64,000 bases of DNA from Streptomyces yatensis (lineage in GTDB: Bacteria > Actinomycetota > Actinomycetes > Streptomycetales > Streptomycetaceae): assembly GCF_018069625.1 (NCBI RefSeq), contig NZ_CP072941.1:7254001-7318000 (forward strand). Reading direction: 5' to 3'. Made by a program: the position numbers and the translations under genes. The notes under the pieces are model-generated. The model searched no databases, was not told the DNA's origin, and saw only the letters and a program-made list of their open reading frames with translations. Positions 34,388 to 43,309 of this stretch are shown here, piece after piece; position 1 is the first letter of the stretch; each line of letters starts with the position of its first letter.

Positions 34388-35589
34388 GACGTCCGGGCCT
34401 CCTTGACCTCGGCCTCCATCGGATCCTCCTCCGTATCCACCGGCAGTTCGGCCACGAGCCGGAAGCCGCGGCGCCCGCAGGGGCCGGACTCCAGCGAGCC
34501 GCCCGCCGCGGACAGCCGTTCGGCCAGGCCCTTGAGGCCCGTACCGCCGATGGCGCCCGCTGCCGCTTCGCCGTTCGCCGTGCTCCCCGTACCGGTGGCA
34601 CGGGAGCCTACGCCGCCCCCGTCGTCCGTGATCTCCAGCCGTACCCGGTCCATGCCGCCGCGGACCTCGATCTCGCACCGGGCCGCCCCGCTGTGCCGCA
34701 CCACATTGGTGACGCCCTCGCGGACCACCCACCCCAGCAGCGCCTCGGTCTGCGGGGCCAGCGGAGGCCCGGAGCGGCGGACGGCGGCCTCGATACCGGC
34801 GGCGCCCAGCGCCGAGCGGGCCCGGTCCAGCTCGGTGGCCAGGCTGCCCTCGCGGTAGCCGGTGACGGCCTCGCGGATCTCGGTGAGCGCCTGCCGCCCG
34901 ACCGCCTCGATGTCCGCGGCCTGTCCCAGCGCCGCCTCCAGGTTCTTGGGGGCGAGCCGGCGCACCGCCTCCGCCTTGACCACGACGACCGACATGGTGT
35001 GGCCCAGCAGATCGTGCAGATCGCGGGAGAACCGCAGCCGCTCCTTCTCCACCGCCGTACGGGCCAGCTCCTGACGGGTGGCGCGGAGCTGGGCCACGGT
35101 CTCGAAGAGCGACAGGATGGCCGCCGTCACCAGGCCGGACAGGATCGTCCCGTACGTGACCGTGAGCGAGTCCGAGGCGCCGCCGCGGAGCCCGGCGATG
35201 ATCCCGGCGGAGCCGGACAGGGCGAGGATGACCGGTCCCAGCGGCCGCTTTCCCCCGCGCAGCACGATCCCGGAGGCCAGTGACAGCAGCGGGAAGCACA
35301 GCAGCCAGTCCCCGGCGTAGCCGATGCCCAGCGCGTAGGTGACGGCCGCCAGCCCGGCGAGCGCCAGCAGCGGGGCCCTGGTGCGGCGGCGGCGCTCGTC
35401 CAGGCTGGTGTAGATGGCGGTCACGTAGAGCGCGACGAAGGCCGCCGCCCCGGCGCCGCCGAGCCAGGGCAGGGGGGTCTTCCCCTTGAAGAGCGCCTGC
35501 ACATCACCCGAGAGCATGAAGAGCCAGGGCAGAAAGGCGCGGCGGCCCGGCGGCTTGAGGCGCTCGATGTGCGCGGCGGTGGCATACAT
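34384..35589 (-). CDS. DesK-like sensor histidine kinase
   Basis: 401 residues. Five to six membrane segments (WLGGAGAAAFVALYVTAIY, APLLALAGLAAVTYALGIG, WLLCFPLLSLASGIVL and others), a HisKA_3 dimerisation helix with the phospho-His in FSRDLHDLLGHTMSVVVVK, and an ATPase domain with the N-box REGVTNVVRHS, DDGGGV and GLKGLAERL. This is the HPK7/DesK class that partners with NarL-type regulators, here the gene downstream. The signal is unknown. The start at 35587-35589 (MYATAAHIERL) precedes the first membrane segment. Confidence 0.85.
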   Translation of the reverse strand: MYATAAHIERLKPPGRRAFLPWLFMLSGDVQALFKGKTPLPWLGGAGAAAFVALYVTAIYTSLDERRRRTRAPLLALAGLAAVTYALGIGYAGDWLLCFPLLSLASGIVLRGGKRPLGPVILALSGSAGIIAGLRGGASDSLTVTYGTILSGLVTAAILSLFETVAQLRATRQELARTAVEKERLRFSRDLHDLLGHTMSVVVVKAEAVRRLAPKNLEAALGQAADIEAVGRQALTEIREAVTGYREGSLATELDRARSALGAAGIEAAVRRSGPPLAPQTEALLGWVVREGVTNVVRHSGAARCEIEVRGGMDRVRLEITDDGGGVGSRATGTGSTANGEAAAGAIGGTGLKGLAERLSAAGGSLESGPCGRRGFRLVAELPVDTEEDPMEAEVKEARTS

Positions 35590-35928
35590 GCGTCCGACCT
35601 TACGGAAGCGCCCATGAGCTGGGCAGATGCGGATGTCGGGGGATGGCCGTGACATTTGTCCCGGGGCCTTCGCCATCCCGGACAGCGGTTGTCCGAAGGT
35701 CGTCCGATGGCGGTTCGCATGTCCACCTGATGGAGCGTCAGCACTCTTCCCCCTGTGGAGCGATTGGGCTATACAGGGTGCCATCGGCTAGAACGCGTTC
35801 TAGATATCCATGCGAGCGACGCGACCCGGCCGACCAGCGACGACCCCGGCACGGCCGACGGTGCGGACGGGCGGGCCGGGGTCTTCGGACCGTGGCCGAG
35901 CGAGCGGACCAAGGAGTGCTGTCGCCCT
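35590..35928. other. Divergent region before the MaoC operon
   Basis: 339 bp between the kinase start and the hydratase start. It contains the perfect KstR operator at 35788-35803 and, around 35750-35772, a lower-GC patch that may include the promoter. No gene recognised. Confidence 0.5.
35788..35803. promoter_or_regulatory. KstR operator, perfect 16-bp palindrome
   Basis: CTAGAACGCGTTCTAG is a perfect palindrome whose central 14 bases match TnnAACnnGTTnnA at all fixed positions. It lies 126 bp upstream of the hydratase start and is the best operator in the window. Confidence 0.85.
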
Positions 35929-36783
35929 ATGCCCATCGATGCCGCCAAGGCCATCTCGGCCGAACCCCGCAGCACCGCTCTCACCTGGGGGCACAAGGAC
36001 ATCCAGCTCTACCACCTGGGCATCGGCGCCGGAATCCCCGCCACCGACCCCGAAGAGCTCCGCTACACCCTGGAGAGCAGGCTCCATGTGCTCCCCAGCT
36101 TCGCGACCGTCGCGGGCGGCGGTATGGCCGTCGCCGGGGGCATGAGCGCCCCCGGGATCGACGTCGACCTCGCCGCCGTACTGCACGGCGGCCAGACCGT
36201 CGAACTGCACCGCCCGATCCCGGTCAGCGGGGAGGCCACCCAGACCTCGAAGGTCGCCGCGGTCTACGACAAGGGCAAGGCCGCCGTCATCGTGCTGCGC
36301 TCCGACGTCGCCGACGCGGACGGCCCGCTGTGGACCTGCGACACCCGGATCTTCGCCCGGGGCGAGGGCGGCTTCGGCGGCGAGCGCGGCCCCTCCGACC
36401 GTGTGGAGCCGCCCGCCCGGGAGCCGGACCACACCGTGGAGCGGGCCATCCGCGAGGACCAGGCGCTGCTCTACCGGCTCTCCGGGGACTGGAACCCGCT
36501 CCACGCCGATCCCGCGTTCGCCGAGGTCGCGGGGTTCGAGCGGCCCATCCTGCACGGGCTGTGCTCGTACGGGATGGTGCTCAAGGCGGTCGTGGACACG
36601 GTGCTGGACGGGGACGTCGCCCGGGTGCGCTCGTACACCACCCGCTTCGCCGGGGTGGTCTACCCGGGCGAGACCCTGCGCGTGCGGATGTGGCGGGACG
36701 AGGGGCGCGTCCATGTGACGGCGACCGCCGTCGAGCGGGACGACGCGCCGGTCCTCACCGACACCGTCGTCGACCACGTTTGA
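35929..36783 (+). CDS. MaoC-family enoyl-CoA hydratase, ChsH3/Hsd4B-like
   Basis: 284 residues from the ATG at 35929 (MPIDAAKAISAEP; AAGGAG is 12 bases upstream). It has the double hot-dog layout of hydratase 2. The N-terminal half reads LTWGHKDIQLYHLGIGAG, and the C-terminal active site is LSGDWNPLHADPAFAEVAGF (Asp and His of the MaoC motif) followed by RPILHGLCSYG. ARGEGGFGGERGPS is also shared. Each block is close to M. tuberculosis Rv3538 (ChsH3/Hsd4B), which hydrates a steroid side-chain enoyl-CoA. A perfect KstR site stands upstream. It is the first gene of an operon with an alcohol dehydrogenase and an SDR. Confidence 0.85.
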   Translation: MPIDAAKAISAEPRSTALTWGHKDIQLYHLGIGAGIPATDPEELRYTLESRLHVLPSFATVAGGGMAVAGGMSAPGIDVDLAAVLHGGQTVELHRPIPVSGEATQTSKVAAVYDKGKAAVIVLRSDVADADGPLWTCDTRIFARGEGGFGGERGPSDRVEPPAREPDHTVERAIREDQALLYRLSGDWNPLHADPAFAEVAGFERPILHGLCSYGMVLKAVVDTVLDGDVARVRSYTTRFAGVVYPGETLRVRMWRDEGRVHVTATAVERDDAPVLTDTVVDHV

Positions 36784-36850
36784 TCCGGCTCGAGCGGGCT
36801 CGGGCGGGCTCGGGCCAGCGTGTTCCCAGTGTGATCCCCAAGGAGGCGTC

Positions 36851-37936
36851 GTGCGCGCGGCCGTACTGCATGAGACGGGACAGGACAAGCTCGAAGTCCT
36901 CGACGACATCGAGGCGGTGGGTTTCGGCCCCGGGAAGGTCCGGCTGCGGCTGAGGGCCACCGGGCTGTGCCACTCCGACCTCTCCGCGATGGCCGGGGTG
37001 CTGCCGCAGCCCGCGCCGTTCATCCCCGGCCACGAGGGCGCGGGCGAGGTCCTCGATGTGGGCGACGGGGTGACCGGGCTGAGCGCCGGGGACCGGGTGC
37101 TGGTGTGCTGGCTGCCCGCCTGCGGCGACTGTCCGGCCTGTCAGCGCGGTCAGACCGAGCTGTGCCTGACCGGGTTCATGAACGCGGGAACCCCCAACTT
37201 CCGGCGCTCCGGCGGCAGTTCGCAGGATCTCTTCGGCATGTCCGGGACCGGCACCTTCGCCGAGGAGATCGTCCTCCCCGCGGCTTGCGCCGTGCCGATC
37301 CCCGACGACGTCCCGTACGACATCGCGGCCCTCATCGGCTGCGGAGTGACCACCGGGCTCGGGGCGGTCTTCAACACCGCCCGGGTGGAGGCCGGTTCGT
37401 CGGTCGCGGTCATCGGCTGCGGCGGGGTGGGCATCAGCGCCATCCAGGGGGCCAGGGCGTCGGGCGCCGCGCAGATCGTCGCCGTCGACCCGGTGGAGTC
37501 GCGGCGCGAGGCCGCGCTGCGCTTCGGGGCCACCGAGGCGGTGGCGCCGGACGGCCTCGACACCGCCAAGAACAGCGTCACGGCGGGCGAGGGCTTCGAC
37601 TACGTCTTCGAGGTCGTGGGCCGCTCCGCCACCGCCCGCCGGGCCTACGAGATCACGCGGCGCGGCGGCACGCTGTGCGTGGTCGGGGCCGGGGCGCTGG
37701 ACGACTTCCTGCAGTTCAACATGTTCGAGCTGTTCTTCGACGAGAAGCGGATCCTGCCCTCGCTCTACGGCGGCGGCGATGTGCTCCGCTCCTACCGGCG
37801 CACCATCGACCTGTGGCGGGCGGGCCGGATCGACCTCGAAGGGCTGATCACCCACCGGGTGCGGCTCGGCGAGATCAACGAGGCGATCGGCCAGATGCGG
37901 AGCGGGGAGGCACTGCGCACATGCATCGAGATCTGA
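36851..37936 (+). CDS. Zinc-dependent alcohol dehydrogenase (MDR family)
   Basis: 361 residues from a GTG with AAGGAGG upstream. The catalytic zinc site is seen as GLCHSDLSAM and PGHEGAGEVL, the structural-zinc loop as CGDCPACQRGQTELC, and the Rossmann loop as VAVIGCGGVGISAI. It belongs to the class III-like ADHs with actinobacterial relatives (Rv3086, Rv0162c). It follows the ChsH3-like hydratase by 67 bp and overlaps the SDR gene, so it is part of the KstR-controlled operon and may oxidise a side-chain alcohol; this is inferred. Confidence 0.85.
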   Translation: MRAAVLHETGQDKLEVLDDIEAVGFGPGKVRLRLRATGLCHSDLSAMAGVLPQPAPFIPGHEGAGEVLDVGDGVTGLSAGDRVLVCWLPACGDCPACQRGQTELCLTGFMNAGTPNFRRSGGSSQDLFGMSGTGTFAEEIVLPAACAVPIPDDVPYDIAALIGCGVTTGLGAVFNTARVEAGSSVAVIGCGGVGISAIQGARASGAAQIVAVDPVESRREAALRFGATEAVAPDGLDTAKNSVTAGEGFDYVFEVVGRSATARRAYEITRRGGTLCVVGAGALDDFLQFNMFELFFDEKRILPSLYGGGDVLRSYRRTIDLWRAGRIDLEGLITHRVRLGEINEAIGQMRSGEALRTCIEI

Positions 37937-38949
37937 CGGGCCCCCTGGCGGGGAGTCCACTGACCGGGAACGCGCCGGCCGGGAGCCCGCTGGCCGGGAG
38001 CCCATTGAATGGGAGCCCGCTGGCCGGGAAGACCGCGATCGTCACCGGCGCCGGGCGCGGCCTCGGCCGCGCCGAGGCCCTGGAACTGGCCCGGCTGGGC
38101 GCGAACGTCGTCGTCAACGACTACGGACAGGGCGGACGCGACGGCTCGGGCGAGGCATCGGCCGGCCCCGCCGAGCAGGTGGCCGAGGAGATCCGCGCGG
38201 CCGGCGGCCGGGCCACCGCCCATGCGGGCGATGTGGGCGACTTCGCGCAGGCGGGCGAGCTGGTCCAGCTCGCGGTCGACACCTACGGCGCACTGGACAT
38301 CCTGGTCAACAACGCGGGCATCCTGCGCGACCGGATGGTCTTCTCGATGAGTGAGAACGAGTGGGACTCGGTGATCCGGGTCCATCTCAAGGGCCACTTC
38401 AACACCATCCGCTTCGCCGCCGCGCACTGGCGCGAGCGGTCCAAGGCGGCGGAGGGCGGCCCGGTCCACGGCCGGATCATCAACACCTCCTCGGAGGCGT
38501 TCCTCGCCGGTTCGCCGGGCCAGCCGAACTACGCGGCGGCGAAGGGCGGCATCGTCGGGCTGACCACCTCCACGGCGGTGGCGCTCGCCAAGTACGGGGT
38601 GACGGCCAACGTCATCTGCCCGCGCGCCCGCACCCGGATGACCGAGGACGTCTTCGCGGACTTCGAGCTCCCGGAGGACGGCCGGCTCGACGCCCTCGCC
38701 CCCGAACACGCGGCCCCGCTGGTCGGCTATCTCGCCTCACCGGCCGCGGCGAAGGTCAGCGGCCAGGTGTTCGTGGTGCACGGCGGCATGGTGGCGATCC
38801 TGGAGCGGCCGAAGGTGGCGACCAAGCTGGACGCCAAGGGGGACGCCTTCGGCTTCGAGGAACTGGACGCGGTGCTGACGCCGTACTTCGCGGAGCGGGG
38901 CGGGGAGAGCTTCGCGGCGGTGGAGGTGCTGGGCCTCAAGCGGGGGTGA
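37921..38949 (+). CDS. SDR-family 3-hydroxyacyl-CoA dehydrogenase (Hsd4A-like)
   Basis: 342 residues. The start ATG lies inside the last codons of the preceding gene. The first 35 residues are a Gly-Ser-Pro-Leu repeat tract (GSPLAGSPLNGSPLAG). The SDR core then begins: KTAIVTGAGRGLGRAEALELA, VVNDYGQGGRDGSG, NNAGILRDRMVFSM, and Tyr/Lys in NYAAAKGGIVGL. The VVNDxGxxxDG loop is characteristic of peroxisomal 17beta-HSD4 and of M. tuberculosis Hsd4A (Rv3502c), which oxidises the 3-hydroxyacyl-CoA after hydration. With the MaoC hydratase two genes upstream it would complete one oxidation round that FadA5 then cleaves. The repeat leader is unusual. Confidence 0.85.
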   Translation: MHRDLTGPLAGSPLTGNAPAGSPLAGSPLNGSPLAGKTAIVTGAGRGLGRAEALELARLGANVVVNDYGQGGRDGSGEASAGPAEQVAEEIRAAGGRATAHAGDVGDFAQAGELVQLAVDTYGALDILVNNAGILRDRMVFSMSENEWDSVIRVHLKGHFNTIRFAAAHWRERSKAAEGGPVHGRIINTSSEAFLAGSPGQPNYAAAKGGIVGLTTSTAVALAKYGVTANVICPRARTRMTEDVFADFELPEDGRLDALAPEHAAPLVGYLASPAAAKVSGQVFVVHGGMVAILERPKVATKLDAKGDAFGFEELDAVLTPYFAERGGESFAAVEVLGLKRG

Positions 38950-39044
38950 CGGGGGGGGGCGGGGCCGGGGTGGGGGCCCGGGGCCCGGGGGTCAGGCCGG
39001 GGCTCGGGCCGGGATCCTGGGGCCGGAACCGGGGGGCGCCCCAC

Positions 39045-39095
39045 GATCGCCGGACGGGCTGGACTTCCGCGGGAAATCCAGCCCGTCCCGCGATC
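39045..39095. terminator. Large hairpin after the steroid operon
   Basis: Perfect 12-bp arms GGACGGGCTGGA (39052-39063) and TCCAGCCCGTCC (39077-39088), extended by GATCG/CGATC, with a 13-nt loop. Located 95 bp after the SDR stop; a probable terminator. Confidence 0.75.
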
Positions 39096-39174
39096 GGAGA
39101 CGCGCCCCGGGGGCCTGGCTGCCTGGCTGCCCTGTGTGAGGACGAACCTGAGGTTCTCGCGACGGTCCTGGAAC

Positions 39175-39243
39175 TCCCAGATCCTGGGACTCTCAGATCC
39201 TGGAACACCCAGATCCTGGAACACCCAGATCCTGAGAATCTCA
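39175..39243. repeat. 16-bp tandem repeat
   Basis: About four copies of CACCCAGATCCTGGAA (first copies CTCCCAGATCCTGGGA and CTCTCAGATCCTGGAA) just downstream of the small basic protein gene. The core CAGATCCTG is itself partly palindromic. Confidence 0.75.
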
Positions 39244-39402
39244 GGCGGCGTTCTCGTTCGGACGTCGGTGGCGGCCGTTGGCCGGAGCCTGGGACTCCTC
39301 GGACGCTGCCTGCCCCCGGTGCTTGCCCTGAGAGCCATCGGCCTGGGCCGCGGCGGCGCCCCGCGGGCGCGCCTGGGTCGTGTCGATGTGGGTTTCGGAC
39401 AT
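39241..39402 (-). CDS. Small hydrophilic protein (53 aa), conserved-looking
   Basis: 53 residues starting MSETHIDTTQARPRG and containing GSQGKHRG and, near the end, ANGRHRRPNENAA. The GKHRG...GRHRRP layout looks like a small Streptomyces protein that I believe is conserved, but I cannot prove it here. No signal peptide or membrane segment. It is encoded on the same strand as the repeat-rich protein at 39540 and lies downstream of it, possibly in one transcript. The ribosome binding site is weak. Confidence 0.5.
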   Translation of the reverse strand: MSETHIDTTQARPRGAAAAQADGSQGKHRGQAASEESQAPANGRHRRPNENAA

Positions 39403-39539
39403 GGTGGGTACGTCACCCCGTCAGATCGCTTTGTACTGTGCGAAGGGGGCTGACCACGATGGCGCACGCCCTTCCATGCGCATCGCCCGGGGCGCCCCGC
39501 GCGTGACGGAACGCGGGGACGCGCAGCCCCCGATCGAGT

Positions 39540-41963
39540 CTAACCACGGCGGTGATCCCGGACCCAGCGGGGTGGCCGGGGCTGCGGGGGCCGGGCGAGC
39601 GGTGCCTGCTGCAGCGGTACGGGCCGCAGGGCGGGGCTGGTACCGGCGCTGGGATCGGGGTCCGGCTCGGGCCCCATCTCCTGCTCGACCCCGGCCCATG
39701 AACCGGTTCCGCCCCACGGCTCGACACCCGATCCGCCCTCGGGCTCCGGCATCCGCACCGGCATCGGCGACCGCTCCCGCGCCGGAACCGGCACCGGCAT
39801 CGGGACCGGCACTGGCATCGGCTCGGGTGTCCGGGACGGTGTCAGTCCGGCCGTCCGCGAGGGTCTCAGCTCAGGCGTCAGTCCGGCCGTTCGCGACGGT
39901 CTCAGCTCCGGTGCCGGTCCAGGCGGCCGCAGCGGCGTCAGCCCAGGCACTCGCGCGGGGTCCGCGCTGCCGGGGCCGCCGACCCGGGTCCACGGTGTGA
40001 TCCGGGTCGCGATCTCGGCCGCGGGGGCGGTCGCCCGCGGCGTCTGCACGTCCCGCGCCCCGGGCGTTGCCGGATGCGGAGGCCCTGCGGCCACCCGGCC
40101 GGAGGACTCGGCGTGCCGCGCGGAGGGCTCGGCCACCCGGCTGGAGGGCTCGGACAACACCCGCGTCACCCGCGCGATCCGCCGCGCCCCCGTCGCTTCG
40201 TCCGGCCGCCACGATCCGGTCGCGTTGTCCCTTGGCCACGATCCCGTGGTGCCGTCCGACTGCCACGCCCCTGTCACGTCGTCCGATCGCCACGCTCCGG
40301 TTGACTCGTCCTGGTGCCACGACCCCGTCGACTCGTCGCGTCGCCACGACCCGGTCGACTCGTCGCGTCGCCACGACCCGGTCGCGCTGTCCGGTGGCCA
40401 CGGAGACTCAGGGGTCCCGGACAGCTCCGGCGCCTCGGAGGGTTCCCCCGTACGCGGGGCGCTCAAGGCCCCGGCCGGGGCGCCGATCCCGGTGCCCACC
40501 CCGCCCGGGGTGCCGATCACGGCACCCGCCTCACCCGAGACGCCGATCGCGGCACCTGCCGCGCCGCCCGCCCCACCCGAGGCCCCGCCCCCCGCGCCCC
40601 CCGCGCCCGCCCCGCCCGACGTGCCGATCCCGGCACCTGCCGCGCCTGCGCCGCCGCCCGCCCCACCCGAGGCCCCGCCCCCGGCGCCCGCCGCGCCCGC
40701 CCCACCACCGGCACCCACCGCGCCCACTCCACCCGAGCCACCGATCCCGGCACCCACCGCGCCCACCCCACCCGAAACCCCGCCCGAGACCCCACCCGAA
40801 ACCCCGCCCGACGCCCCACCCGAAACCCCGCCCGACCCCTCCGGAACGCCCGCCACCCGCGCCGCCCCCGCGCCACCCGTCGCCGCCGCCGGTACCCAGA
40901 ACCCCCCCGACGGCCTCGGCGCCGCCACCCCCGGAACCCCCGACGGCCGCACCCGGGCCAGTCCGCAGGGCACTTGCGGGGTCGCGTACGGCAGCCGCAG
41001 TTCGCCGTCCCGGGTCCACAGGCCCGCGCCCGGAAGCCAGCCCTCCGGGGCCGGGAACTCGCGGAGCCGCCGCTCGGCCGGGCGCCATACGCCCACCCAC
41101 GGCCGTCCGGCCGCGCCCCGTCCGTCGACGCGGAAGGCCACCGCGCACGCCTCCGGCGTCAGCACCTGACCCGGCTGCACCGCGAACGGCGTGGCCTCCG
41201 ACCAGCCCGCGGGCCGCAGACAGTCCGGGAACCGCACCGGCCGGGTGCTGCCCAGCACCCCCCACCCCAGCCGCTCCTCCCCGGGCGCGTCGGACCGCAG
41301 GAGGAGCAGACCGCTGTCGGGGTCGGCGAGCAGCAGCCGGTCGTCGCTGCGCTCGGTGATCTGCAGCAGTGGGCTGGTCTCACCGCCGCGCCGCAGATCG
41401 ACCACCACGGTCTTCGTCCGGCCGTCGAGTTCGCGGTCGAGCGCCAGCAGCCGGCCCGTACGGTCCAGCCAACTGCCGCCCGAACAGCGGCCGGGCACCT
41501 CGGCCAGATGCTGGGGGGCGAGGACGCCGCCCCCGGCCACCAGCCAGATGGAGGTGGACCGCGGCCCGCGCCCCAGTGCGAACGCGCACAGCCCGCCGGG
41601 TGCGGGCGGCAGCAGCGAGACCTCGGCGCGGTCGATGCCGCCGAGCGGGCGCTCGCCGGTGCCGGGGCCGGCCGGGTAGAGCAGCGAGAAGGCGTGGTGC
41701 CCGGCCACCCGGCGGTGGATGAGCACCTGCCCGTCGGCCAGGGGCAGCAGTTCGCTGTCCGGCTCCTCGGGCTGGGCGGCGGGCAGTGGCACGGCGTAGG
41801 GCTCCGGGCCGTCCAGCGTCCAGCGCTCGGGGTACCAGCAGCACGCCTCGTCGCTGAGCGCGAGCCGCGCGCCGTACGAGCGGTCCGAGGCGATGGTGAA
41901 ACCCCCTCGTGGCCGGTCGCCGACGCCCCCGGTGAGGGCGGTGTCGAAGGCACAGGCAGTCAT
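39540..41963 (-). CDS. Propeller-like protein with glycine-rich (silk-like) and nonapeptide repeats
   Basis: 807 residues, no signal peptide. Residues 1-360 are Trp/Asp-rich with repeated strands (LLPLADGQVLIHRRVAG, GGSWLDRTGRLLALDREL, PWVGVWRPAERRLREF), likely a beta-propeller. Residues about 370-500 are almost only Gly, Ala, Ser and Val (GGVSGGASGGVSGGVSGG), similar to silk or elastin. Residues about 520-595 are eight copies of a nonapeptide TGSWRRDES (variants TGSWHQDES, TGAWRSDDV, TGSWPRDNA). The tail is Pro/Arg-rich. Homologues of the propeller part occur in streptomycetes as hypothetical proteins. Function unknown; the repeats suggest a structural or scaffold role. Confidence 0.75.
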   Translation of the reverse strand: MTACAFDTALTGGVGDRPRGGFTIASDRSYGARLALSDEACCWYPERWTLDGPEPYAVPLPAAQPEEPDSELLPLADGQVLIHRRVAGHHAFSLLYPAGPGTGERPLGGIDRAEVSLLPPAPGGLCAFALGRGPRSTSIWLVAGGGVLAPQHLAEVPGRCSGGSWLDRTGRLLALDRELDGRTKTVVVDLRRGGETSPLLQITERSDDRLLLADPDSGLLLLRSDAPGEERLGWGVLGSTRPVRFPDCLRPAGWSEATPFAVQPGQVLTPEACAVAFRVDGRGAAGRPWVGVWRPAERRLREFPAPEGWLPGAGLWTRDGELRLPYATPQVPCGLARVRPSGVPGVAAPRPSGGFWVPAAATGGAGAARVAGVPEGSGGVSGGASGGVSGGVSGGVSGGVGAVGAGIGGSGGVGAVGAGGGAGAAGAGGGASGGAGGGAGAAGAGIGTSGGAGAGGAGGGASGGAGGAAGAAIGVSGEAGAVIGTPGGVGTGIGAPAGALSAPRTGEPSEAPELSGTPESPWPPDSATGSWRRDESTGSWRRDESTGSWHQDESTGAWRSDDVTGAWQSDGTTGSWPRDNATGSWRPDEATGARRIARVTRVLSEPSSRVAEPSARHAESSGRVAAGPPHPATPGARDVQTPRATAPAAEIATRITPWTRVGGPGSADPARVPGLTPLRPPGPAPELRPSRTAGLTPELRPSRTAGLTPSRTPEPMPVPVPMPVPVPARERSPMPVRMPEPEGGSGVEPWGGTGSWAGVEQEMGPEPDPDPSAGTSPALRPVPLQQAPLARPPQPRPPRWVRDHRRG

Positions 41964-42115
41964 CGGTCAGTCACCTCCGGCCACAGAACGTAGTTTTCGT
42001 ACTCCCTGCCGAAGGCCGTAATGGGTGTGCTCCACCCGTAAGTGTGGCTCTTGCCCGATTCGCCTGAGAGGTCGGGGGTGAATGTGCTGTAAGCGACGGG
42101 AGGATGGTTTGTGAT

Positions 42116-42134
42116 TAAAGTAAGGCACACCTAA
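42116..42134. promoter_or_regulatory. Iron box (DmdR1/IdeR operator)
   Basis: TAAAGTAAGGCACACCTAA matches the DtxR-family consensus TTAGGTTAGGCTCACCTAA at 15 of 19 positions, including the full GGC-CACCTAA side. It stands 57 bp upstream of the siderophore-binding lipoprotein gene, so iron should repress that gene. Confidence 0.8.
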
Positions 42135-42190
42135 GTGCGTCTGGCGCGCTCGTGAGAACGGCGCGCCCCTGCAATTCCAGGAGCTCCGTC

Positions 42191-43222
42191 ATGTCCCTGC
42201 GCGTCCGCGGCACCGCCGCCCTCGCCCTCGCCCTGGCCGGGGCGCTGTCCCTCGCCGCCTGTGGATCGTCGGACAACGGGGACGGCGCCAAGCGCAACGG
42301 CGGGGGCGGCAAGTCCGTCGCCCAGGGCGGCAAGGACTTCGGCTCGGCGGCCGAGCAGACCGCGAAGATGGGCACGGACGCGAAGCCCGGCGCGTTCCCG
42401 CGCACCATCACCCACGCGATGGGCAAGACCGAGCTCAAGAGCAAGCCGAAGCGGGTCGTGGTGCTCGACGTCGGCGAGCTGGACAACGTCGTCTCGCTGG
42501 GGCTCAAGCCGGTCGGCTACGCCCCCTCCGAGGGTGACCAGGCGATACCCGACTACCTCAAGAAGGACGCCGGGAACCCGAAGAACGTCGGCACCATCAA
42601 CAACCTCAACCTCGAGGCCATCAACGCCCTCCACCCGGATCTGATCCTCGGCAGCAAGCTGCGCGCCGAGCCGCTCTACGACGAGCTGAAGCAGATCGCC
42701 CCGACCGTCTTCGCCATCCGCCCCGGCTTCACCTGGAAGGAGAACTACCTCCTCAACGCCGCGGCCCTGGACCGGACCGCCGACGCCGAGCGCGCACTCG
42801 GCGCGTACGAGCGGAAGGCGAAGAAGCTCGGCGAGGACATCGGCCCCGACAAGCCGACCGTCACCATGCTCCGCTTCATGCCGCAGGCCACCCGGCTCTA
42901 CGCCAAGGCGTCCTTCATCGGCACCATCCTCGAGGACGTCGGACTGCCGCGCCCGAAGAACCAGCAGATCAACGACCTCGCCGCCGAGATCGGCCCGGAG
43001 CGGATCGACGAGGCCGACGCCGACTGGATCTTCACCGGCGTCTACGGCGACCCCAAGGCCACCAAGCGCGACCAGGCGCAGTCCAACCCGCTGTGGAAGA
43101 AGCTCAAGGCGGTCAAGGACGGCCGGGCCAAGAACGTCGACGAGGAGACCTGGTACCTGGGCCTCGGCGTCACCGCCGCCGACCGGGTCCTCGACGACCT
43201 CCGCGGCTACCTCGTCCATTGA
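42191..43222 (+). CDS. Iron-siderophore ABC transporter substrate-binding lipoprotein
   Basis: 343 residues from the ATG at 42191. The lipoprotein signal ends in LSLAACGSS (lipobox LAAC). The periplasmic-binding fold (FepB/FhuD type) follows: RTITHAMGKTELKSKPKRVV, VVVLDVGELDNVVSLGLKPVG, LHPDLILGSKLRAEPLYDEL, and a long central helix. It captures ferric siderophores at the cell surface. It stands alone: no permease or ATPase is adjacent, so it must share a transporter encoded elsewhere. The iron box just upstream links it to the DmdR1 regulon. Confidence 0.88.
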   Translation: MSLRVRGTAALALALAGALSLAACGSSDNGDGAKRNGGGGKSVAQGGKDFGSAAEQTAKMGTDAKPGAFPRTITHAMGKTELKSKPKRVVVLDVGELDNVVSLGLKPVGYAPSEGDQAIPDYLKKDAGNPKNVGTINNLNLEAINALHPDLILGSKLRAEPLYDELKQIAPTVFAIRPGFTWKENYLLNAAALDRTADAERALGAYERKAKKLGEDIGPDKPTVTMLRFMPQATRLYAKASFIGTILEDVGLPRPKNQQINDLAAEIGPERIDEADADWIFTGVYGDPKATKRDQAQSNPLWKKLKAVKDGRAKNVDEETWYLGLGVTAADRVLDDLRGYLVH

Positions 43223-43309
43223 TACGCGCACGGCTCCACCGGGACCGTCGTCGCGCTGCGTGAAGGCCAGGGCAGGGCTCAGCCCTGATCCGGGAGGTAG
43301 CCTTGCCCC

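Noticed and set aside
39136..39453. Plus-strand 105-codon frame (repeats of WNSQILGL type)
   Set aside because: It is a read of the 16-bp tandem repeat and the opposite strand of a better small-gene candidate; no RBS or conserved look.
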